Shown here: positions 20,811 through 30,557 of the stretch, one piece after another
Numbering within the stretch: position 1 is the first letter of the stretch
Layout of the letters: the number at the start of each line of letters is the position of its first letter
Origin: Ctena decussata
Lineage: Eukaryota; Mollusca; Bivalvia; Lucinida; Lucinidae
NCBI GenBank assembly: GCA_963989385.1
Contig: OZ022501.1
Coordinates: 24,808,602-24,872,601 of the forward strand
Direction: 5' to 3'
DNA length: 64,000 nucleotides
The notes under the pieces: generated by a model
The model's database searches: none
What the model was told of the DNA's origin: nothing
Seen by the model: only the letters and a program-made list of their open reading frames with translations
Translations under genes and position numbers: made by a program

Positions 20811-21199
20811 TCAGTTTTACCCAGATCAGATCTAATATTCTACATGATCAGATAGTCACTTCTTCAGAAAAACTGCGAAGAGTCCCTGAGATATTGTGTC
20901 AACTTTTGTTTACTTCTTTACACGCACAATATTGACTCCCTACGCCGGGAACAAACGCCTGGAACCAGATATCATCTGAGGGGCACTTAGAGGGAAATGA
21001 TACTTGTTTTTAAATTGCTAAAAATGAAAAAAAAAAAAAAATCAATTTGGCTACAGAACAGAACCAAAAAAGTGATGTTAGGCCTTGAGAAAATTTAATT
21101 GTTTGTCTTGTTTGTCAATATTATAAGAAATAAATAAAGTTCATTTTAGGACTTTTATTCTTTTATTACTAATATGGGGTGTCATTTTACTATATTTAT
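20811..21199. other. Upstream region of the METTL24-like gene
   Basis: Locally less repetitive sequence with a GC-richer patch near 20935-20960, then AT-rich sequence with an A-run at 21028-21042. It probably holds the promoter. No motif could be assigned with confidence. Confidence 0.35.
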
Positions 21200-21840
21200 T
21201 CCCTTTTCATTGATATCAATTATTCGAACTATGGATATCCATTATTGATATTATTGATAACCATAAATCAGGGTGAATACTGGATATCCGTAATTTGAAT
21301 TAAATATATCTATAAATCAATTTATGGATATCCAAAATTGATTTATTGAAATCTATAATTCAACATTCATAATTTGAATTGTAGATATCTATAAATCGAT
21401 CAGGTTGAATTAGAGATATCCATAAATGGAATAAGGGGTGCTGTTTTATTGTTTATTCCCTATTTATTGATATCCATAATAAATTAAGGTCAGTTATAGA
21501 ATTATTAGATATCTGTTATTCAGATTATGGAAATCAATAAATTGATATCTTGCTGATTATAGATATCCATAATTCGAATTATGGGTATCTTTAATTCGAA
21601 TTATGGATATCCATTATTCAATTTATTGATATTTGTTATTCAACGTGATTTATGGATATCCATAATTTGATTTATGGATACCTGTAATCTATAATTTGAA
21701 TTATGGATATTAATAAATAATTATGGATATCCATAAATGATTTTAGATATCAATAATTTGAATAATGGATATCAATAAATACGGAATGAATAGTAAAACG
21801 GCATCCCTTATACTAACCCTGTATATAACACTGATCACAG
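21200..21840. repeat. TGGATATCCA satellite (intergenic block)
   Basis: Same irregular palindromic satellite as in intron 1, with variants such as 'gaattatggatatccattattc'. It is split from the 22380-22545 block by a hAT element. Confidence 0.8.
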
Positions 21841-21845
21841 TAAAC

Positions 21846-22340
21846 TAGGGGTGTAACAATACATCGGACTATCGATATATCGCAATAGTGACACTGGCAA
21901 TAGTCACTATCGATAGGGAAAGCTGCAATGTCAATACTATCGGCAATAGTGTTTCCAATATCGCAATAGTTTCAATAGTTTCTAGACATGCATCTTTTCC
22001 TTGAAGGAAGTAAGTTTAGCTAAAAGAATAATAGGAATGGGTGTGTTTTAGCTTGTATTGGATTCCAAAGAATGGAAAATGTAACATTTTCTTGTATTTT
22101 GTTGTCATGTTGTGCACTTTGTGAAGTGACAGTCATTAAATAATGCTTTTTAGCCACAAACTTATGTGAACAAACCAGATTTTCTACAGAAAAGCAGAAT
22201 TTCTGGATAAGAAAGCTGTCTCCAATAGTTATTGCAATGCATTGCAATAGTAACCTGCAATAGTAATAGTATTGCAATAGGGATTTCTGCAATAGTAATA
22301 GTATTGCAATAGTCATTTTGGCCTGCAATAGTCACCCCTA
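21846..22340. mobile_element. Non-autonomous hAT element, 495 bp, 8-bp target duplication
   Basis: Begins TAGGGGTGTAACAATACATC and ends AGTCACCCCTA. CAGTAAAC is present on both sides (21838-21845, 22341-22348). Internally rich in 'gcaatagt' and 'tatcgat' repeats near both ends. No transposase domain (hATC or BED finger) is visible in its short open frames. Confidence 0.92.
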
Positions 22341-22552
22341 CAGTAAACCTAGGTAGATGGATAACTAATATTTTATTTTGTAAAATCACAAAATAATTTT
22401 GAATATCCCAAATTATTCTTTCATTACCTTAAAATTGATTTTTTTGACATTTTTTCTCGATCAATAGCCAGCGAGAATTTTGGATATTCAAATTTGGATA
22501 TCATAATCTTAATTTTGGGTATTCATATGTATCCTGAATATTCAGTTTGATT

Positions 22553-23990
22553 TTTATCCCCCAACCAAAAGGTTCGGGTGATATCGGGATGAGCTTGGCG
22601 TCTGTCCCTCCGTCCTTAAACAATTTCTTGTCAGCTCTATATCTTGAATATCCTTTGGAATATCTACATGATACTTCACAGCTATGTAGAAAAGTCATGA
22701 TGATGCGTTGTGTTCAAGAATGGTAACTCTTGCTATTGTACTTTTTGAGTTATCTGGCCATTTGGTGTTTTTTTGGCAGATTTGTGTCCACTCTGTAACT
22801 TGAATACCCTTTGAAATATTTTCATGATACTTCACAGATACGTATGTAGAGCAGGTCATAAGGATGTGTCGTGAACAAGAATGACAACTCTCGCTTTCTT
22901 ACGTTTTGAGTTATTTCCCCTTGATGGTTTTAGATGAGATTTTATGTCCACTCCATAACTTGAATACCCTTTGAAATTTCATGATACTTTACAGATATGT
23001 AGTACAGATCATGATGATGTGTCAAGAACAAGAATGACACAGAGCTCTAGATAAGGACGCGTACCGCGTATTCACGCATATTTTTCATTGTAAAACGCAT
23101 TGGAATCAACATTTTAGCGTATAAAAACGCATTCGAAATTCCGTCTCCCGCAATAGTATTTTTCTGCCGCACATACTGTAGTTGATCTAGAAAGCCTAAT
23201 CGAATATGCCAATAATGATTTCCTGCATTAAAAAGCACCTATATACACCGCATCAGTGAGAGGTAAACCACCTCATCCAAGTCATAAGCTCGTATTGATT
23301 TATTAAAGTAAGTGCGAGCGTTTTCTGTCACTAATGTAAACATGGCTTCTCGTCTTCAGTTTAACGTGCGGGCCGGGCGATTAAAGAAGAATTACACTGA
23401 AAATCCTGAAATCTGAAATACTCTTTTATGTTTTGACTTTCAGCATTTGTCTTAATTTGAGGGAGTAAAATACTCATTGACCAAAAAAGTTATCTAGAGC
23501 TCTGATGACAACTCTTGCTTTACTGCTTTTTTAGTTATTTCCCCTTTATGGTTTTAGGTTTTATTATAACTTGAATACCTTTTGAAATACATGTATTTTC
23601 ATGATAACTCGAATACCTTTTGAAATGTTTTCATGATACTTCACTGATATGCAGAACAGGCCATGACAATGTATTGCAAACAAGAATGACAACCCTTGCT
23701 TTCCTTCTTTTTGAGTTATATCCCCTTGATGGTTTTAGATGTGATTTCATGTCCTGTCCATAACCTGAATATCCTTTGATATATTTTCATGATACATGTA
23801 CTTCACAGATATGCAGAACAGGTCATGACAATTTGTCTCATTCATGAGTGACAACTCTCGCATTCATATTAAACAAGTTATTTTCTTTTGGAAGTTTGAG
23901 CTGCAGTTTTGTGTCTCTGCTCCATATCTGTATAACCCTGGCCTTCTCCACTAGTGTTTAATACCCTTAAATCTTTTAGAATATTGATGA
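22553..23990. mobile_element. Array-type element with terminal hairpin
   Basis: The left end has the hairpin CCCCAACCAAAAGGTTCGGG (22559-22578), then 'tctgtccctccgtcc', then four to five diverged units of ~150-190 bp ('ttgaatacc.tttgaaat', 'catgatacttcacagat', 'gaacaagaatgacaactc'). A family D-like element (23040-23504) is inserted in it. No coding capacity. Confidence 0.65.
23040..23504. mobile_element. 465-bp element with family D ends, 6-bp target duplication
   Basis: Ends CAGAGCTCTAGATAAGG and GTTATCTAGAGCTCTG, flanked by ATGACA at 23034-23039 and 23505-23510. The interior ('gcgtattcacgcata', 'aaaacgcattgg') is unrelated to the hairpin core of family D. It therefore looks like a different internal sequence carried by the same ends. 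Confidence 0.85.
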
Positions 23991-24377
23991 TCTTGCCATG
24001 ATATCCTATCAGTGTCCCCCCCCTCCCCCCCCTCCCCCCCCCCCCCCCCCCCCCATTTTTTTTCAGATTTGGATTCTCTGTCCAAATTCATTTACTAGAG
24101 AGCTCAAAATTAGATTTGTAGGCCTTGCACTTTAGAAGTTATTCACACATTGGTAATGTTGAGTGTATCATGTGCTGAACATTGTGTATATGGTGGCTGT
24201 TTGAGATTTTACACCTTTTCAGCAGTCTGGCATACTGTTTTGTTCTGAGTGTTAGATAATATCATGCATCATTCTGTTAAACAGATAATGTCAATCAGAA
24301 GCATAAAAGAATGACAGTGTATTACTTATATGTGTTTTGAAGTGCACCCCGTTTACCAAGGCGCATGGGGCCTTAAA
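23991..24377. repeat. Tandem unit U1 (partial)
   Basis: The right half of a ~0.8-kb unit, from 'gccatgatatcctatcag' through a poly-C tract (24007-24054) to 'ggggccttaaa'. The junction with the next unit is an uninterrupted AAATTT at 24375-24380. Confidence 0.85.
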
Positions 24378-24818
24378 TTTGGTTGGGGGATTTGCCATCT
24401 CCTCTGATGGCTATCTTTGTGATATCTAAAATTTGATTTATGGATATCTGAAAATTGAATAAGAGATATCCATATTTCACTTTATGGATATCCAAAAAAA
24501 CAAAAGGAATATTGCATAACCATACCCGTACGAAAATACATCACCATAAATAGGAAAACGGCACCTATAAAATATTCAACCAAGTTTTGGTTATCAGCAC
24601 TTAATTTATGGATATAAATGTATATTTTACAGTATGAATTTTGGATTTCCATGCTGTATTGGCCTGATTTTTGAGTATCCATAATTCAGTTCAGTGATAG
24701 CCATTATTTGATTTTTGGATACCCACAATTTAAATTTTGGATATTAAGTACAGAAAACTTAACCTGATGCCATGATATCCTATCAGTGTCCCCCCCCCCC
24801 TCCCCCCCTCCGCCCCCC

Positions 24819-24858
<40 letters not shown>

Positions 24859-25181
24859 ATTTTTTTTCAGATTTGGATTCTCTGTCCAAATTCATTTACT
24901 AGAGAGCTCAAAATTAGATTTGTAGGCCTTGCACTTTAGAAGTTATTCACACATTGGTAATGTTGAGTGTATCATGTGCTGAACATTGTGTATATGGTGG
25001 CTGTTTGAGATTTTACACCTTTTCAGCAGTCTGGCATACTGTTTTGTTCTGAGTGTTAGATAATATCATGCATCATTCTGTTAAACAGATAATGTCAATC
25101 AGAAGCATAAAAGAATGACAGTGTATTACTTATATGTGTTTTGAAGTGCACCCCGTTTACCAAGGCGCATGGGGCCTTAAA
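24378..25181. repeat. Tandem unit U2 (804 bp)
   Basis: Starts TTTGGTTGGGGGATTTGCC, carries satellite variants, then a long C-run (24790-24858) and ends GGGGCCTTAAA. It is nearly identical to U3 (28610-29405), differing mainly in C-run length. Confidence 0.9.
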
Positions 25182-28100
25182 GGAGGGGTGTCTATAAGGC
25201 TGTTTTCATGGCCACTACCGATTTTCTTTAAACTTTGTAAACTCAGACTACTATGTGTTGGCTGTAATGTCATGCGATATTAAATCATTTGGTGAAGGTT
25301 TCTTTGGTATGTACGAGATGAAAGTGGGTGGGGTAATTCTGACCCGAAGAGGGTTCTGTTAAGAAAATGCTAATATTTTTATTGCTACTTAGAACTGGAA
25401 GTCTACCATTTTATGACTCCTTATGCAATGCCAGATATAACAAATGATTATAATACTTTTGTGAAATTTCTACATGCAGTGCGTTTATACTCACTTGTAT
25501 GACATACCTAAATTTTAGCCTTTTTTATTCTCCAACTTTACGCAAAACCACAACAGCTTTTTACACTAAAAGCTATTCCAATGATATTTTGCAATTATAC
25601 AGTATATTAAATGGTTGTTCCAAAATTATGCCGATAATTTTCTACAATGAATATTTTCTGAGTTATCTGCCCTTAAAACCGCTTCTTTTATTTTTTTTTT
25701 TTTTTTCAAAATTATTACTCAGATTTTATATCCCCCGCCACATGTTAGTGGCGGGATATTTATACCCTCGTCATGCGAAGTATGTCAGAAGGTATATAGT
25801 TTTTGTCATTCCGTCTGTTCGTCCGTCCGTCACCTTTTCGTCAAAGTTTTGCGTGAAACCTTTTGTGAATGCTCATATTTCTTTAACCTTATATCAGATT
25901 CTCTTCAGATTTTATATCCCCCGCCACATGTTAGTGGCGGGATATTTATACCCCGACATGCGAAGTATGTCAGGGGGTATATAGTTTTTGCCATTCCGTC
26001 TGTTCGTCCGTCCGTTCGTCAACTTTACGTCAAAGTTTTGCGTTAAACCTTTTGTGGATGCTCATTTCTTTAACCTTATATCAGATTCTCTTCATATTTA
26101 CTTTGTTATATCTCTATAGCTTTACCTTTGATCTGAAATATCAAGGCACCTGGGTCAGGCCCCTGGGAGGAGGCCACGGGTCAATAATTATGACTTAGGC
26201 ATTTTCATTATGTCAAAGTTTTGTGTTAAACCTTTTGTAATTGTTCATATTTCTGTAACCACAGGTCAGATTCTTTTCATATTTGGTTCATGATATCTCA
26301 TGAACATTACCTTTGATGTGAAGAGTTTTTGCCCCTGGGTCAGGCCCCTGGGTGAGACCAAGGGTCAATAATTAGGACTTTTGCCTTTTCATTATGTCAA
26401 AGTTTTGGGTTAAACCTTTTTTAATTGCATATATCTCTGTAAATGCATTGCAAATATCTTCCATATTGTATTCATGATATCGCTATAGCACTGCTTTTGA
26501 TAGGGACTTCAGGGTCAGGCTCATGGGTGGGTCCAGGGGTCAATAACTAGGACTTAGCCTTTTGTTTTAATTTTTGCTTGTTCTGAAATATTTAAATGAA
26601 GTCTAGTGATGCATGACTAATTCTATTATATACTAGTTAACCATTTACATGGATGCTGCTGCTGACTCAAGGTCAAGGCCACAGACTTAGAATTTGTTCC
26701 ATTAACATTTGCATTTAACTTTCGGTTAAAATGTTGCTTTCATTTGACGGCGGCACTGATCGGATATACGTGAGCCCCTGCTTACATGCTCTAGTTTGTT
26801 TTCTGCTGTATGTATTTCTGTTCATCTGTTGTACGTACATTTGGCTTCCTGTCTGTTTGTCCGTATGTCAGTCTGTCTATCCGTGAGTCTTCGTAATAGT
26901 TAAAATAAAATAAAACTAATGCCCTCTGTCAAATGCCTTTGCTTATTTTCTCAGAATTGTATCATGTTCTTTCCAGTGTCTCTTCTTATTACACATACTC
27001 TAAGTAACGTATTTTGCAGCTTGTAAAGACCCAAGACAAGTGCACATGCCATGTTTGAAGAAAATCCATCAAAAATACTCAAGGTATCGAGAGGAAACGA
27101 AGTCTCACGAATAGACAGACTGACATACGTACACTCAGACAGGCAGACAAATGAACGTACAACAGATGAACAGAAATACAAACAGCAGAAAACAAATTAG
27201 AGCAAGTGAGCAGGTGCTCACGTATACCCCCAACCAGTGCCATCACCTAATGAAAGCAAACTTTTAACACAAAAAATAAATTGACATGTAATGGAACAAA
27301 TTCAAACCTTAGGGCAGCAGCAGCATCCATGTAAAGTAGACTAGTATAAAATAGAATTAGTCATACATCACTAGACTCCATTAAAATTTTTCAGAACAAG
27401 CAAAAATATAAATGGCTGAGTCCTAGTTATTGACCTCTGGCCCCACCCATGAGGCTGACCCTAAAGTCCATATCAAAAGCAATGCTATAGAGATACAGTG
27501 AATACAATATGGAAGATATTTGCAATGCATTTACAGAGATATATGCAATCAAAATGATTTAACCCAAAACTTAACATAATGAAAAGTTGTAAGTCGTAAT
27601 TATTGACACTTGGCCCCACCCAGGGGCCTGACCCAGGGGCAAAGACTCTTCACATCAAAGGTAATGCCCAAGAGATATCATGAACCAAATATGAAAAGAA
27701 TCTGACCTGTGGTTACAGAAATATGAACAATTAGAAAAGGGATAACACAAAATTTTGACATAATGAAAATGCCTGAGTCATGATTATTGCCCCTCACCTC
27801 CTCCCAGGGGCCTGACCCAGGTGCCTTGATATTTCAGATCAAAGGTAAAGCTACAGAGATATAACAAAGTAAATCTGAAGAGAATCTGATATAAGGTTAA
27901 AGAAATATGAGCATTCACAAAAGGTTTCACGCAAAACTTTGACGAAAAGGTGACGGACGGACGGACGGACGAACAGACGGAATGACAAAAACTATATACC
28001 TTCTGACATACTTCGCATGACGAGGGTATAAATATCCCGCCACTAACATGTGGCGGGGGATATAAAATCTGAGTAATAATTTTGAAAAAAAAAAAATAAA

Positions 28101-28609
28101 TAAAAGAAGCGGTTTTAAGGGCAGATAACTCAGAAAATATTCATTGTAGAAAATTATCGGCATAATTTTGGAACAACAATCTAATATACTGTATAACGGC
28201 AAAATATTGTTGGAATAGCTTTGAGTGTAAAAAGCTGTTGTGGTTTTGCGTAAAGTTGGAGAATAAAAAAGGCTAAAATTTAGGTATGTCATACAAGTGA
28301 GTATAAACGCACTGCATGCAGAAATTTTACAAAAGTATTCTAATCATTTGTTATATCTGGCATTACATAAGGAGTCATGAAATGGTAGACTTCCAGTTCT
28401 AAGTAGCAATAAAAATATTAGCATTTTCGTAACAGAACCCTCTTCGAGTCAGAATTACCCCACCCACTTTCATCTCATACACAGCAAAGAAACCTTCACC
28501 AAATAATTTGATATTGCATGACATTACAGCCAACACATAGTAGTCTGAGTTTACAAAGTTTAAAGAAAATCGGTAGTGGCCATGAAAACAGCCTTATAGA
28601 CACCCCTCC
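25182..28609. mobile_element. 3.43-kb foldback inserted between AAA and TTT, no target duplication
   Basis: Begins GGAGGGGTGTCTATAAGGC and ends with its exact complement. The two arms are roughly 1.6 kb each and about 95% alike by eye. The loop is near 26900-27100. Each arm holds a TATCCCCCGCCAC hairpin (25728-25757 in the left arm), a GTCCGTCCGTC tract, a diverged ~150-210 bp tandem array and a GTGAGC..GCTCAC hairpin near the loop. The left arm has an extra partial duplication (25910-26080). The junctions are ccttAAA|GGAGG and CCTCC|TTTggtt; uninterrupted AAATTT is present at three sister junctions. Insertion between AAA and TTT without duplication is the published signature of Spy transposons; no transposase is encoded here. 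Confidence 0.85.
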
Positions 28610-29050
28610 TTTGGTTGGGGGATTTGCCATCTCCTCTGATGGCTATCTTTGTGATATCTAAAATTTGATTTATGGATATCTGAAAATTGAATAAGAGATA
28701 TCCATATTTCACTTTATGGATATCCAAAAAAACAAAAGGAATATTGCATAACCATACCCGTACGAAAATACATCACCATAAATAGGAAAACGGCACCTAT
28801 AAAATATTCAACCAAGTTTTGGTTATCAGCACTTAATTTATGGATATAAATGTATATTTTACAGTATGAATTTTGGATTTCCATGCTGTATTGGCCTGAT
28901 TTTTGAGTATCCATAATTCAGTTCAGTGATAGCCATTATTTGATTTTTGGATACCCACAATTTAAATTTTGGATATTAAGTACAGAAAACTTAACCTGAT
29001 GCCATGATATCCTATCAGTGTCCCCCCCCCCCTCCCCCCCTCCGCCCCCC

Positions 29051-29082
<32 letters not shown>

Positions 29083-29405
29083 ATTTTTTTTCAGATTTGG
29101 ATTCTCTGTCCAAATTCATTTACTAAAGAGCTCAAAATTAGATTTGTAGGCCTTGCACTTTAGAAGTTATTCACACATTGGTAATGTTGAGTGTATCATG
29201 TGCTGAACATTGTGTATATGGTGGCTGTTTGAGATTTTACACCTTTTCAGCAGTCTGGCATACTGTTTTGTTCTGAGTGTTAGATAATATCATGCATCAT
29301 TCTGTTAAACAGATAATGTCAATCAGAAGCATAAAAGAATGACAGTGTATTACTTATATGTGTTTTGAAGTGCACCCCGTTTACCAAGGCGCATGGGGCC
29401 TTAAA
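28610..29405. repeat. Tandem unit U3 (796 bp)
   Basis: Same as U2, with a C-run at 29021-29082. Ends GGGGCCTTAAA at 29405, followed directly by TTTGGTTGG of U4. Confidence 0.9.
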
Positions 29406-29800
29406 TTTGGTTGGGGGATTTGCCATCTCCTCTGATGGCTATCTTTGTGATATCTAAAATTTGATTTATGGATATCTGAAAATTGAATAAGAGATATCCA
29501 TATTTCACTTTATGGATATCCAAAAAACAAAAGGAATATTGCATAACCATACCCGTACGAAAATACATCACCATAAATAGGAAAACGGCACCTATAAAAT
29601 ATTCAACCAAGTTTTGGTTATCAGCACTTAATTTATGGATATAAATGTATATTTTACAGTATGAATTTTGGATTTCCATGCTGTATTGGCCTGATTTTTG
29701 AGTATCCATAATTCAGTTCAGTGATAGCCATTATTTGATTTTTGGATATCCACAATTTAAATTTTGGACATTAAGTACAGAAAACTTAACCTGATGTTGT
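29406..29800. repeat. Tandem unit U4 (partial)
   Basis: The left half of the unit, running from TTTGGTTGGGGGATTTGCC to about 'cttaacctgatg', then diverging into ordinary satellite instead of the poly-C segment. Confidence 0.85.
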
Positions 29801-30455
29801 GATATCCAAAATTCATTTTATGGATATCCATAATTTGATATTTTTGATATCCATCAATTAAATTTTGGATATCACAAAATCAAGCTGAATGAGTAGATAT
29901 CCATAATTCAAATCATGGCTTTCCAAAAATTAAATTATGGCTATTCATAAATTGGGATTATCAGTAAATAGTATGCATAAAGTGGTGCTACATGGCATAT
30001 ATAAGAAAGTTATATTTAGCAATATAAATCAGTGGATGGACACAAGGTGTGAGGAGTGTGTGACTATGGGTACGTTCTGTTGAGCCTCCTGATGAACATT
30101 CTTATGAGACTCGAAACAAAAACAACAATATACCCTAATGTGCTTAAAATTGGGACACCTAAAATAATAAATTTTCCATTTGTCCCAAATGGAAAATTCA
30201 TTATTATTAGGTGTCCTAATATAAAATTATATGCACATTACACTACATCAATTTTTGCCTCAGCACCAAAAGGTTAATACATCCGCTTGTTCAAAAGTTT
30301 GGATTACTACCAGTGATTGGTTAAGTTATGTCAGTATAATGTACTACATTGTAATTTGTATTTAATTTCTTATTCACATTATAAGATTTCTTTAAAATAT
30401 CTCTGATTTATTAACACAGATAAGGTGTGGTCACACAGTGGTGCTTGTCCCAAAG
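29801..30455. other. Satellite tail and upstream region of the C8orf76 homologue
   Basis: TGGATATCCA satellite until about 29960, then sequence with a small inverted repeat (about 30162-30219, arms CCTAAAATAATAAATTTTCC / GGAAAATTCATTATTATTAGG). No promoter motif is convincing. A possible acceptor (ttattaacacag at 30408-30419) leaves room for a 5' non-coding exon. Confidence 0.4.
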
Positions 30456-30557
30456 ATGGACCTTGGTCTAGGTTTTGATGATGATGATCTATGTGTGGAA
30501 AACAGAGAAATAAAAAAGCCTCTTAAGTCGTATAATGCCAAGACATGTCACACAGAG
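30456..30557 (+). CDS. C8orf76: C8orf76 homologue exon 1
   Basis: ATG in 'caaagatggacc'. Reads MDLGLGFDDDDLCVENREIK and ends AKTCHTE, donor GAG|gtatgt, phase 0. Confidence 0.75.

Noticed and set aside
24704..24895. Glycine-run open frame on the minus strand
   Set aside because: Produced entirely by the poly-C tract in tandem unit U2.
25499..25984. Open frame of 161 codons (and its mirror at 27927-28292)
   Set aside because: It lies in the arms of the 3.43-kb foldback, spans a hairpin and a T-run, and is not a recognisable protein; the mirror copy is just the other arm.
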